A DNA stretch of 9,780 nt, taken from positions 12,003 to 21,782 of the forward strand of contig JAHZBJ010000006.1 in assembly GCA_019423445.1 (NCBI GenBank), written 5' to 3'. This document shows positions 1 through 7,104 of the stretch, piece after piece; positions within the stretch are counted from its first letter, which is position 1; every line of letters begins with the position of its first letter. The position numbers and the translations under genes are program-made. The notes under the pieces are model-generated. The model searched no databases. It was not told the DNA's origin and saw only the letters and a program-made list of their open reading frames with translations. This DNA is from Oscillospiraceae bacterium. GTDB taxonomy: Bacteria; Bacillota; Clostridia; Oscillospirales; Ruminococcaceae.

Positions 1-16
1 TTATACCAAAAAGGAC

Positions 17-22
17 TATAAT
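17..22 (+). promoter_or_regulatory. Possible -10 box upstream of the M23 peptidase gene
   Basis: A perfect TATAAT hexamer lies about 95 bases before the chosen start of the peptidase gene. A -35 box at normal spacing would fall just before the first base of the window, so it cannot be checked. The match is a single hexamer in a short AT-rich stretch and could be chance. Confidence 0.3.
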
Positions 23-107
23 ATCTGTGTTTGTCCCCGGATATAGATTTCCCCAAGCTGGAACGTTCGCCCCGCTTTTTCGTGGGCCGTTGTACCGCTT
101 TGGGTGG

Positions 108-114
108 AAAGGAG
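108..114 (+). promoter_or_regulatory. Ribosome binding site of the M23 peptidase gene
   Basis: AAAGGAG sits directly before two consecutive in-frame ATG codons (115 and 118) and nine bases before an in-frame TTG (124). It argues against the more upstream in-frame TTG at 31, which has no comparable site. ATG 118 is preferred because ATG 115 leaves no spacer; TTG 124 has better spacing but a weaker start codon. Confidence 0.6.
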
Positions 115-117
115 ATG

Positions 118-3100
118 ATGGAATTGGCTCCCCAGGATAAGACCCCCCGGAAGGAAGACAACGGTTGGCTTCGTGGCGGCGAGATGGATTACGATCAGAT
201 GCTGTCCCACTACCAGGGCGAGACCCAGGAAGAGGAAGCCCCTTCCAAGGAATCCAGGGAAAAGAAAGCCTTTCTGCGTTCCCTCATTTCCGACGTGAAA
301 AGCGAAGGAAAGTTTACCAAGAAAAAAGGGACCAAGGCGGTTCCCGTTGAGGAGGCTTCCGCCCAGGATACCCCTTCCGGGAAGCGGGAGGAGGAAGCCC
401 ATGCTGCGCCTGCCAGCCGGAAAGCTGCCCAGGCGAAAGAGGCGGAAGGCAAAAAAGCGGCGGAGCAGCAGAAACCTGCAGCTTCGGTGAAGGCTCAGGA
501 ACAGCAGCCGGTATCGTCCCGGAAAGCAGAACAACCCAAGGCGCCTGGAAAGGTGGAAAAGGAGGTTCCCCAGGAACCCAGCTGGCAGTCGGTGATGGAG
601 GCCTATCTTTCCAGAGCGCAGCATCCTGAGCAGGCGGATGTACCTGCGGCAGGAGAGGAGACGAAAAAGGAGGCCCCAGGCCATAGCGGTGCCCCTGTGG
701 AAAAGCGGGAGGAGACTCCGCTGAATCTGGAGGAACTGCAGCCCGCCCCCAAGGACTCCGGCAGCCCGGAACGGTGGGACAAGATCCTGAACACATGGCC
801 GGAGGAAAAAGCCGAGACCCCCGTAGAGGACCCTGGATTGAAGCAGGCGCTGCAGTCGGTGGAAGAAATGGAGGTATCCGGCGGCAAGGTCGGCACTCCG
901 TCAGCCCAAGGCGAGAAACAGAAAAAGAAGTCCTCCGGGAAAACCCGGAAAGGAACTGAGAAAAAAGCGGTTGTTTTGGAGCAGGAGGAAAAGGCGCCAG
1001 AGCCCTCAAAGGCTCCGGAACCGGAACGGGAGAGCCCTTCTGAGCCGGAAGCCGCGCCCCAGAAAGAGAAAAAGGAGACTTTGGGCGCCCGTCTGGGCAG
1101 GCTCCTGAAAAGTACCAAAGCCCCTGGAGGGGATGCCGGAGAGGAGTCTCTGCACGAGGAACTCTCGCAGGAGACCATGGAAACCAAGAAGGAGCGGCGC
1201 CATTCCGGAGAAACGGAAAACAAAGTAGAAAAAGCAGCTCCGGCTTCCTCCGGAAAAAATGCCCCAAAGAACCCGAAAAAGGCCAGCGGGAAGAAACCGG
1301 CGGGAGAGGGGAAAAAGAAGGCAGCTGCCAGCGCAAAGCCGGCGGCCCACTCCAAGGAATCCTCCAAGCAGGAGGAGGCCGAAGGCGGGCATCGTTCCCC
1401 CACCCCCTGGGAATGGTTTTATATTGAAATCTATTACATCGGCATTCAGTTGATGCGGGATGTTCATTTGATGCGCAGGGAAGCAGCCAAGGGAATCTCC
1501 TGGCTGGCTCATGCTGTTCCATCCTGGCTTATGGAACAGCGCCGGAAGTTCCTCCGCATCTGTGACCGGATTTCGGACAAGACCCTGTTCCCATACCGTG
1601 AGATCGCCCGGCGTACCGGACAGCTGTATCACAGCCTAAAGAGTGTGGGACGGCGGAAAGGTTCTTTCAGGATCCGCATTGAGATATGGAAGGAATACTT
1701 TGGGGCCATTTCCCGGCCGCTGAACCATATCGCCAATTTTGTGGCTCCCATTGTGGGTATCACAATTCTGGCAGCCACAGTCAATTACTTTACAGGGCTC
1801 AATTACGCCCTGTCGGTGGAGTATTCCGGGCAGAACCTGGGGTATATCGCAAAAGAGAGCGTTTTTTACGATGCCCAGCAGTCGGTGCTGGACCGTATGA
1901 TCAACGAAGAGTATCTGGCACCGGAAAACGCGGGACTGCCCACTTTCCGCATCGTGATTGCAGATGAAGAAGATCTCATCGATCAGGAAACTCTGGCAAA
2001 CCGGATCATCACCATTTCCCAGAACGAGGTACAGGAGGCCGACGGCGTTTATATCGAAGGGGCCTTCCTGGGAGCCTTGGAGGACGGAAACGAGTTCCTG
2101 ATGTATATCGACAATATTCTGGAAACCTACCGAACCGGCATTGAACATGAGCTGGTTCAGTTCGTCAAGAACATCACAGTGCGCCGGGGCATTTACCCCA
2201 AGAGCTCGGTGGTGCCCCTCTCCCAGATTACCAACGATATGGAGTCCGAGGAGACCCGGTCGGTGGAACACACGGTGGAGGAGGGGGATACCCTGACTCA
2301 AATCGCTGAGGACAACAACACCACTGTGGAACAGCTGATGCTGTTGAACCCAGACCTGGAGGAGCGCCTCCCAGAGGGCAGTGAGGACGAAACGGTGGAT
2401 GGAGACAGTGTCCCGCTGCGGGAAGGGGAGGTCCTTACCGTGGCAAAGGTGAATCTGAGCCTGGGAGTTCAGGTAACCCGACGGGAGACCTATACCGAGG
2501 ATATCCCCTACGGCACCACAACAGTGGAAGATAACCGTTACTATAAGGGGTATCAGGTAACCATTTCCGCCGGCATCAACGGCAAGCAGGAAGTGACGGC
2601 AGACGTCACCTATATCGACGGTGAGAAGGTAGGGGAGAACCGTATTGGAACTCCCGTGGTTCTGCAGGAGCCGGTAAACGCTCAGGTTCTTGTGGGAACT
2701 TTGCCCATTCTTACCTATCTGCCCAGCGGCGGCAGCAGCAGTGACTCCTTTATGTGGCCGGTGAAGGGCGGATATATGAGCGCGGGTCTGTACGGCTATG
2801 CCGGCCATACCGGCATGGATATTGCGGCTCCGGCCGGCACCGAGATCCGGGCCGCCAAGGATGGCCAGGTGACCTACGCCACCAACTATTCCATCTGGCC
2901 TTACGGTAAGCGGGTGGATATTAGCCACGGCGACGGCGTTATGACCCGTTACGCCCATTGCAGCGCGGTGTTTGTAACGGCAGGACAGTATGTCCGCCAG
3001 GGTGATCTGATCGCGTTGGTTGGACGGACTGGTAACGCCACCGGCAACCATTGCCATTTTGAGATTAAGATCAACGGCGTTATTATGAACCCCGCAAACT

Positions 3101-3129
3101 TTATTGGCACTTACTGGCCAGGCTACTAG
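118..3129 (+). CDS. Membrane-anchored LysM-G5-M23 peptidoglycan endopeptidase with long charged N-terminal tail
   Basis: Predicted zinc endopeptidase of family M23 (lysostaphin/LytM type), about 1003 residues from ATG 118, acting on peptidoglycan outside the membrane. Seen in order: residues 1 to about 425 are low-complexity and rich in Lys, Glu, Pro and Ala; about 430-535 are basic, with amphipathic aromatic stretches; about 542-561 form one hydrophobic membrane segment; about 716-770 are a LysM motif (HTVEEGDTLTQIAEDNNTTV); about 778-861 resemble a G5 domain; about 890-1003 are the M23 domain. The M23 zinc and catalytic residues are all present: H897 and D901 (HTGMD), H947 (YAH), and H978 and H980 (HCHFEI). 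Topology is inferred as N-terminus inside, C-terminus outside, since there is no cleavable signal peptide. It is a single gene ended by a strong terminator, so probably unrelated to the catabolic operon that follows. The exact start is uncertain (115, 118 or 124). The M23 assignment is firm; the specific role (wall growth, division or sporulation) is unknown. Confidence 0.9.
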   Translation: MELAPQDKTPRKEDNGWLRGGEMDYDQMLSHYQGETQEEEAPSKESREKKAFLRSLISDVKSEGKFTKKKGTKAVPVEEASAQDTPSGKREEEAHAAPASRKAAQAKEAEGKKAAEQQKPAASVKAQEQQPVSSRKAEQPKAPGKVEKEVPQEPSWQSVMEAYLSRAQHPEQADVPAAGEETKKEAPGHSGAPVEKREETPLNLEELQPAPKDSGSPERWDKILNTWPEEKAETPVEDPGLKQALQSVEEMEVSGGKVGTPSAQGEKQKKKSSGKTRKGTEKKAVVLEQEEKAPEPSKAPEPERESPSEPEAAPQKEKKETLGARLGRLLKSTKAPGGDAGEESLHEELSQETMETKKERRHSGETENKVEKAAPASSGKNAPKNPKKASGKKPAGEGKKKAAASAKPAAHSKESSKQEEAEGGHRSPTPWEWFYIEIYYIGIQLMRDVHLMRREAAKGISWLAHAVPSWLMEQRRKFLRICDRISDKTLFPYREIARRTGQLYHSLKSVGRRKGSFRIRIEIWKEYFGAISRPLNHIANFVAPIVGITILAATVNYFTGLNYALSVEYSGQNLGYIAKESVFYDAQQSVLDRMINEEYLAPENAGLPTFRIVIADEEDLIDQETLANRIITISQNEVQEADGVYIEGAFLGALEDGNEFLMYIDNILETYRTGIEHELVQFVKNITVRRGIYPKSSVVPLSQITNDMESEETRSVEHTVEEGDTLTQIAEDNNTTVEQLMLLNPDLEERLPEGSEDETVDGDSVPLREGEVLTVAKVNLSLGVQVTRRETYTEDIPYGTTTVEDNRYYKGYQVTISAGINGKQEVTADVTYIDGEKVGENRIGTPVVLQEPVNAQVLVGTLPILTYLPSGGSSSDSFMWPVKGGYMSAGLYGYAGHTGMDIAAPAGTEIRAAKDGQVTYATNYSIWPYGKRVDISHGDGVMTRYAHCSAVFVTAGQYVRQGDLIALVGRTGNATGNHCHFEIKINGVIMNPANFIGTYWPGY

Positions 3130-3134
3130 AAAAA

Positions 3135-3176
3135 AGCAGCCCGCCTGTCCCTTGGGACAGGCGGGCTGCTGCATTT
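3135..3176 (+). terminator. Rho-independent-type terminator after the M23 peptidase gene
   Basis: Two 17-base arms (3135-3151 and 3154-3170, beginning AGCAGCCCGCC) are perfect reverse complements around TT, giving effectively a 16-bp GC-rich stem with a CTTG tetraloop. It starts six bases after the TAG stop. The following T run is short (TTTT at 3173-3176) and offset by GCA, so the tail is weaker than the textbook form. An A run at 3130-3135 precedes the stem. Confidence 0.85.
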
Positions 3177-3310
3177 TGCAGATGAAATGATGTAAAACAC
3201 AGCAAATGAGCTCTTTGCAGGGGCTGAAACTCCAGCATTCAAAGGCGTGGAGACACAGAACCCATAGCCTTAGGCAGGTGTTTTGGACGTCAGGCTTTTT
3301 TTGCGTTCCC

Positions 3311-3347
3311 TGCAGGAGATGCCGCGCATTGCAGGATAGGATGCCGC
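3311..3347 (+). repeat. Imperfect direct repeat pair, possible activator binding sites
   Basis: TGCAGGAGATGCCGC (3311-3325) recurs as TGCAGGATAGGATGCCGC (3330-3347); the second copy has three extra bases in the middle. The first copy also contains the small palindrome ATGC-CGC-GCAT (3319-3329). The pair lies about 118-154 bases upstream of the -24 element, a usual distance for enhancer-binding protein sites. The binding role is inferred. Confidence 0.4.
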
Positions 3348-3391
3348 CTTTTTCCTGGAGAATTTTGACAGGGCCAATATTTTCCCACAGA

Positions 3392-3407
3392 GGTGGTCCT
3401 AACCACC
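3392..3407. promoter_or_regulatory. Inverted repeat GGTGGT-CCTA-ACCACC, possible operator or enhancer site
   Basis: Perfect 6-base arms with a 4-base spacer put the half-site centres 10 bases apart, one helical turn, as expected for a dimeric helix-turn-helix protein. It lies about 58-73 bases upstream of the GG of the -24 element. It could serve the PrpR-like activator encoded at the end of the operon or another regulator. As RNA it would be only a small hairpin. Confidence 0.4.
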
Positions 3408-3462
3408 CTTCATGTGTCCGAGAGCCGTTTCATAGTTGCTTTAGAGTTGCCTGTTGAAGGAG

Positions 3463-3480
3463 TTGGCATGGAATTTGCTT
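3463..3480 (+). promoter_or_regulatory. Sigma-54 (-24/-12) promoter of the catabolic operon
   Basis: TTGGCATGGAATTTGCTT matches the sigma-54 consensus TTGGCACG-N4-TTGCW with one main mismatch (T for C at the end of TGGCAC). The invariant GG (3465-3466) and GC (3477-3478) are exactly 10 bases apart, as this promoter class requires. Transcription would start near 3490, about 13 bases before the ribosome binding site of the first gene. The cluster itself encodes a sigma-54 activator, which supports the call strongly. Confidence 0.85.
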
Positions 3481-3502
3481 ATGTTTTTTATGAAACGTCG
3501 CG

Positions 3503-3510
3503 AAAGGAGG
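3503..3510 (+). promoter_or_regulatory. Ribosome binding site that fixes the transporter start
   Basis: GAAAGGAGG ends at 3510, six bases before the in-frame GTG at 3517. This points to GTG 3517 rather than the longer in-frame TTG at 3454, which would lie upstream of the sigma-54 promoter and so outside its transcript. Confidence 0.85.
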
Positions 3511-3516
3511 ACATGT

Positions 3517-4788
3517 GTGGAAAAAAGGATTCATTACAGTTGGGTGATTGTGGCGGGGGCCTTTCTGCTGGCAGCGTCCGGGACTGCGATTCTGGTGAAT
3601 TGCATCGGGGTTTTTATTAAACCAATTAGCGTCATGCTGGGGATCCCGCGAGGGAAAGTGGCGCTTTTTTACACCTTTGCAAGTACGGCTACTATGCTTT
3701 TCTCCCCGGTGATGGGGCTGGTGCTAAAAAAATTTGATTTGCGTAAAGTAGTGGTTCTCTGTTCTGCCGGGGCGTCACTCACTCTAGCGGGGTATGCCTT
3801 TTGCAAAGAACTTTGGCAATTTTATCTGACAGGTTTTGTGTGTGGGATCTTTACCTGCGGCCTTACCTCGATGATGATTTCAACTCTGATCAGCAGGTGG
3901 TTTGAGGACAAAAAAGGGCTGGCGCTGGGGATTGCGTTTTCCGGCAGCGGTGTGAGTTCCATTGTACTTAACCCTTTGGTCAGCACGGTTATCGAGACCA
4001 TGGGATGGCGGACGGGGTTTGGACTGCTGGCCATCATTTTATCGGCTATCAACATTCCAACGGCGCTTTTTCTGATCAAAAGCTTTCCCGGGGATATGGG
4101 CTGTCTGCCGTATGGGCACAAGGAGAGGAAAGACACGGTTTCTTCCCTTGATATTCCCCGGAGGGAGGCTCTCAGAATGGGCAGTTTCTGGCTGCTGCTT
4201 TTGGGGATGTTTTTGTGCGGCCTCGTGGCTACGGGGGTACAGCAGCATATCAACGCATATCTGACCGATGTTGGGCACACCACAACCTTTTCGGCGTTTG
4301 TCTTTTCTATGTCTATGGCGTTTCTGATCCCTGGGAAATTGGTGCTTGGATGGGTGTTTGACCGCAAGGGGCCCCGTTGGGGGATGTCCACCATTTGTGT
4401 TTGCTTTGCCATTTCCATGGTTTGCTTATTGAATGCGACACAAAGCTGGGGGCCTTATCTTTTTGGGGTATCCTTTGGAGCGGCTTATACCATCCTCTCA
4501 CTTCCGGCAACCTGTCTTACGATGGATTTTTTCGGATCAGCACATTACAGCGAGAACTATGGCGTGGTCACAATGTTCATGTGCGGAGGGATGGCGCTGG
4601 GATCTCCGGTATCAGCCTTTCTTTATGACACATTTGGTTCCTACCGCGTTGCTTGGGTAATTTATGCACTGCTTGCTGTGGCTATATGGGTCCTGATTTT
4701 AGCCGCCGCTCGTGGGGTTGAGCTACAAAAGAAGAAGTTCAAAAGGAGGAGCGAATATGAGTTTTCGAAATTTCCAGGAGTTGTTTGA
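3517..4788 (+). CDS. MFS transporter, carboxylate (OFA/MCT-like) type
   Basis: Predicted inner-membrane secondary transporter of the major facilitator superfamily, 423 residues with about 12 hydrophobic segments, the usual family size. The N-terminus goes straight into the first membrane segment after HYSWVIV. The loop 2-3 signature is G67-L-V-L-K-K-F-D74-L-R76. Its counterpart in the loop between segments 8 and 9 is G278-W-V-F-D282-R283-K-G-P-R. The stretch RWFEDKKGLALGIAFSGSG resembles monocarboxylate and oxalate/formate-type MFS proteins, suggesting an organic acid substrate, but the substrate cannot be read from sequence. It is the first gene behind the sigma-54 promoter. Its 3' end overlaps the next gene by 32 bases, so the two are probably translationally coupled. 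The GTG start at 3517 is chosen for its ribosome binding site. The family is sure; the substrate is inferred from context. Confidence 0.88.
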   Translation: MEKRIHYSWVIVAGAFLLAASGTAILVNCIGVFIKPISVMLGIPRGKVALFYTFASTATMLFSPVMGLVLKKFDLRKVVVLCSAGASLTLAGYAFCKELWQFYLTGFVCGIFTCGLTSMMISTLISRWFEDKKGLALGIAFSGSGVSSIVLNPLVSTVIETMGWRTGFGLLAIILSAINIPTALFLIKSFPGDMGCLPYGHKERKDTVSSLDIPRREALRMGSFWLLLLGMFLCGLVATGVQQHINAYLTDVGHTTTFSAFVFSMSMAFLIPGKLVLGWVFDRKGPRWGMSTICVCFAISMVCLLNATQSWGPYLFGVSFGAAYTILSLPATCLTMDFFGSAHYSENYGVVTMFMCGGMALGSPVSAFLYDTFGSYRVAWVIYALLAVAIWVLILAAARGVELQKKKFKRRSEYEFSKFPGVV

Positions 4789-5677
4789 ATCCATGGCCAA
4801 TTGCCCGCCCAGAAAGGTGGCGGTGGTCTGGGGGGAAGACGATCACACCATGGAAGCTGCCGCTGCCACCTGCCAACTGGGGTGTGTAGAACCTGTTTTT
4901 ATCGGCCGTGTAGCCAGTCTTGAAAAAAGATGGAAAGAAACAAATGTAGATTTCTCGCCCCGTTTTATTTCCGCTGATACGCCAGAAGAGGCGGTGGAAG
5001 TGGCGGTCCGGCTGGCCAGAGAAGGAAAAGTGGACGTCATTCAAAAAGGACTTGTGGAAACGGCGGTGATTATGCGGCAAATTGTCCGGAAGGAAAACGG
5101 ACTTTGTGAAAGAGGCGTGTTGTCGCATCTGACGCTGGTAGAGGTGCCCAGCTATCATAAGCTGCTGGGACTTACTGATTGTGCCCTGCTGACCTATCCT
5201 AACCTGGATCAGAAAAAAGAAGCGATCCATAATGCCCTTACCTTTTTCCACAATGTGGGTTATGGCGAGGTGAAAGTGGGAGTGTTGGCGGCTGTGGAGA
5301 AGGTCAATCCCAAAATGCCTGAGACAGTGGAGGCGGCCGCGCTGAAAGAGGCCTGTGAAAAAGGTGAATTTCCAGGCTGTGTGGTGGAGGGCCCTATTTC
5401 CTACGACCTGGCAGTGGTACCGGAAGCCGCAGAAATCAAGGGTTATAAGAGCCCTGTGGCTGGGGATGCGGATCTTCTGGTGGTACCCAATATCACAGTG
5501 GGAAACGTTCTGGTGAAGTCCCTGTCCTACAGCGCCGGCGGATGTACAGCGGCAGTGGTCCTGGGCGCAAAGGTCCCTGTGGTGATTACATCCCGGTCTT
5601 CGCCCATACAGAGCAAGATCATGGGGCTGCGTCTTGCTGTATCGATGGCGGTTAGGGAAAGGGAGGACAAAAAATGA
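4757..5677 (+). CDS. ptb: Phosphate butyryltransferase family protein (phosphate acyltransferase)
   Basis: Predicted cytoplasmic enzyme of the PTA/PTB family, exchanging CoA for phosphate on a short-chain acyl-CoA to give acyl phosphate. Its 306 residues match phosphate butyryltransferases (about 300) rather than the longer multidomain acetyl enzymes. Family motifs seen near the C-terminus: PNITVGNVLVKSL (from P244), the glycine-rich SAGG that follows, and SRSSPIQSK (from S279), which corresponds to the conserved TSRAD-type motif. The ATG at 4757 is chosen because AAGGAGG ends seven bases before it; the longer in-frame start at 4712 lies deeper in the transporter gene and lacks this. It overlaps the transporter gene by 32 bases and the kinase gene by four (ATGA), so it is probably co-translated with both. 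Acyl chain specificity (butyryl, propionyl, branched or other) is not visible. Confidence 0.88.
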   Translation: MSFRNFQELFESMANCPPRKVAVVWGEDDHTMEAAAATCQLGCVEPVFIGRVASLEKRWKETNVDFSPRFISADTPEEAVEVAVRLAREGKVDVIQKGLVETAVIMRQIVRKENGLCERGVLSHLTLVEVPSYHKLLGLTDCALLTYPNLDQKKEAIHNALTFFHNVGYGEVKVGVLAAVEKVNPKMPETVEAAALKEACEKGEFPGCVVEGPISYDLAVVPEAAEIKGYKSPVAGDADLLVVPNITVGNVLVKSLSYSAGGCTAAVVLGAKVPVVITSRSSPIQSKIMGLRLAVSMAVREREDKK

Positions 5678-6819
5678 AGAATTATTACATTCTGGCCATA
5701 AACCCTGGCTCCACATCAATGAAAATGGCGATTTATCGGGATGAGGAGAGGATAGCGAAGAGCCAGGCGAATTACTCTGCCGAGGAGCTGAGCCCCTTTG
5801 AGACGGTGGTCGATCAGCTCCCGCTGCGATATAAGTCAGTCAGGGATTTCATTGAACAGCAAGGCCCTGAACTGCATCTCTCAGCTGTTGTAGGCCGGGG
5901 TGGAGTCATTGTGCCGGTGGAAAGCGGAGCCTATCAGGTGAATGAGTTGATGGTAGACCGGCTGCGGAATCGTCCGTTAGGGCAGCACGCATCCAATCTG
6001 GGAGGAATATTGGCTTACCAAGTAGCGGCGCAGTTGGGGATTCCCGCCTACGTCTACGATGGGGTTACGGTGAATGAATTTGAACCGCTGGCCTATCTTA
6101 CAGGTTTTCGGGATGTTATCCGCCTCAGCCGCTGCCACGCGCTGAATATGCGTGCCATGGCGATCCGCGCAGCCAAGGAAGCGGGAAGTTCCTACAGCGA
6201 GATGAATCAGATTGTGGTACATATGGGGGGCGGAATCACACTTTCAGCCCACCGAAAAGGCCGTATGGTGGACATTGTTCTGGACTCGGAAGGCCCCTTC
6301 TCTCCCGAGCGGAGCGGACGCGTCCCGCTGACGCCGCTGCTGCGTTATGCGGCAGCAAAAAAAATAGATCCGGCGGCCTTGATTAAACGTACCAGAGGCA
6401 ACGGGGGTCTGGTCTCCCTTCTGGGGACAAACGACGCCAGGGAAGTGGAACGGAGAATCCACCAGGGGGACCAAATGGCGCTGCTTGTTTATGAAACAAT
6501 GGCGTATCAAACGGCAAAAGCGGTTGGCGAATTGGCTGCGGTGCTCTCGGGAAAGGTGGATCAGATCGTCCTTACAGGAGCTATCGCCTACTCCGAAAGG
6601 TTCACCGGACTTCTCAAAGACCGCATCAGTTTTTTGGGAAAAGTGGTTTGCCTGCCTGGCGAAGATGAGTTGGAATCCTTGAGTCTGGGGACGCTTCGGG
6701 TACTGCGGGGAGAAGAGAAGGCCCATATCTATACCCAGGAGCTGGACGAATGGCAAGAAGAAAGCATGCTGGAAAAAGCGCTGAAGGAATTCAGCGGAGA
6801 GGCGAAGGGAGAAATCTGA
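5674..6819 (+). CDS. buk: Butyrate kinase family acyl kinase
   Basis: Predicted cytoplasmic acid kinase of the ASKHA superfamily. In the catabolic direction it transfers phosphate from an acyl phosphate to ADP, making ATP and a free acid. Family features: the N-terminal phosphate loop INPGSTSMK (N10 onward), GRGGVIVPVESG, GQHASNLGG (H105), ALNMRAMA, the second nucleotide motif HMGGGITLSAHRKG (H183), GPFSPERSGR (R213, R216) and the adenosine-type motif IVLTGAIAYS. The 381 residues exceed the usual 355-360; the excess is mainly a charged C-terminal extension (about residues 350-381). The ATG overlaps the ptb stop as ATGA, so the partners are likely coupled. The ptb-buk pair normally converts acyl-CoA to acid with substrate-level phosphorylation. 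The substrate could be butyrate or another short or branched acid; the operon context does not point to the main butyrate fermentation route. Confidence 0.88.
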   Translation: MKNYYILAINPGSTSMKMAIYRDEERIAKSQANYSAEELSPFETVVDQLPLRYKSVRDFIEQQGPELHLSAVVGRGGVIVPVESGAYQVNELMVDRLRNRPLGQHASNLGGILAYQVAAQLGIPAYVYDGVTVNEFEPLAYLTGFRDVIRLSRCHALNMRAMAIRAAKEAGSSYSEMNQIVVHMGGGITLSAHRKGRMVDIVLDSEGPFSPERSGRVPLTPLLRYAAAKKIDPAALIKRTRGNGGLVSLLGTNDAREVERRIHQGDQMALLVYETMAYQTAKAVGELAAVLSGKVDQIVLTGAIAYSERFTGLLKDRISFLGKVVCLPGEDELESLSLGTLRVLRGEEKAHIYTQELDEWQEESMLEKALKEFSGEAKGEI

Positions 6820-7091
6820 TGAAAAAGCGGATTCTGATGATGGACGAAAAGGATAATGTGGGAATTGCTCTCTCCGATGTGGAGAAAGGAGAATGGGTAA
6901 CGGTGGAAGGAACAGGAGATTCCTTCCAGGCACTGGAAAAAATTCCCAGTTCCCATAAAATTGCTTTAGTGGACATTATGGAAAAACAGCCGATTCTGCG
7001 CTACGGGGAACCCATTGGCTATGCGACGAAGATGATTCATAAAGGCGACTGGGTCCATGTCCACAATTTAGATGCTTACGAAATCATGTGA
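6819..7091 (+). CDS. UxaA-family hydro-lyase, small SAF-domain subunit
   Basis: A 90-residue protein matching the N-terminal SAF domain of altronate/galactarate dehydratases, here a separate gene. Seen features: DNVGIALSDVEKGEWVTV at the front, HKIALVDI in the middle, then YGEPIGYATKMIHKGDWVHV and HNLDAYEIM at the end, the usual pattern of this domain. In the family this piece pairs with the large subunit, and its histidines lie close to the active site. Same-size small subunits are known in split enzymes such as SuyA of (2R)-sulfolactate sulfo-lyase. Its ATG shares one base with the buk stop (TGATG), and a GAAGGGAG site lies just upstream inside buk. The large subunit follows after 13 bases. 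The family is firm; the reaction is not known. Confidence 0.85.
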   Translation: MKKRILMMDEKDNVGIALSDVEKGEWVTVEGTGDSFQALEKIPSSHKIALVDIMEKQPILRYGEPIGYATKMIHKGDWVHVHNLDAYEIM

Positions 7092-7104
7092 AAGGAGATT
7101 CCAA

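Larger units (their letters stand above)
3177..3462. other. Non-coding control region upstream of the catabolic operon
   Basis: No convincing gene is seen here. The one + strand open frame (from 3206) has no ribosome binding site and a composition unlike a real protein. The stretch holds a direct repeat pair (3311-3347), an inverted repeat (3392-3407), an AT-rich patch (3361-3384) and a run of seven or more T around 3296-3302 without a clear stem. Lying between a terminator and a sigma-54 promoter, it fits an upstream activating region. Confidence 0.6.

Noticed and set aside
314..1632. Long antisense open frames across the first half of the peptidase gene
   Set aside because: They lie opposite a repetitive Lys/Glu/Pro-rich coding stretch, where stop codons are rare in several frames. 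Their proteins are Ser/Pro/Phe/Arg-rich without domains, and no ribosome binding sites support them.
1636..3174. 512-residue minus-strand open frame opposite the LysM-G5-M23 part
   Set aside because: It is the shadow of a gene with clear domains on the + strand, contains no recognisable motif and starts inside the terminator hairpin region.
3267..3302. Possible second terminator before the T run at about 3296-3302
   Set aside because: Only a four-base GCCT/AGGC pairing across a long loop can be drawn; it is far weaker than the hairpin at 3135-3170.
3365..3370. TTGACA, a perfect sigma-70 -35 hexamer
   Set aside because: At 16-18 bases downstream there is no -10-like sequence (the region reads CCCACAGAGG), so it is probably chance within the AT-rich patch.
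3206..3457. 83-residue + strand frame in the control region
   Set aside because: No ribosome binding site, no recognisable protein pattern, and it overlaps the repeats and inverted repeat upstream of the sigma-54 promoter.
3454..3516. TTG 3454 as the start of the transporter
   Set aside because: It lies upstream of the sigma-54 promoter and adds a polar leader unlike the family; GTG 3517 has an ideal ribosome binding site.
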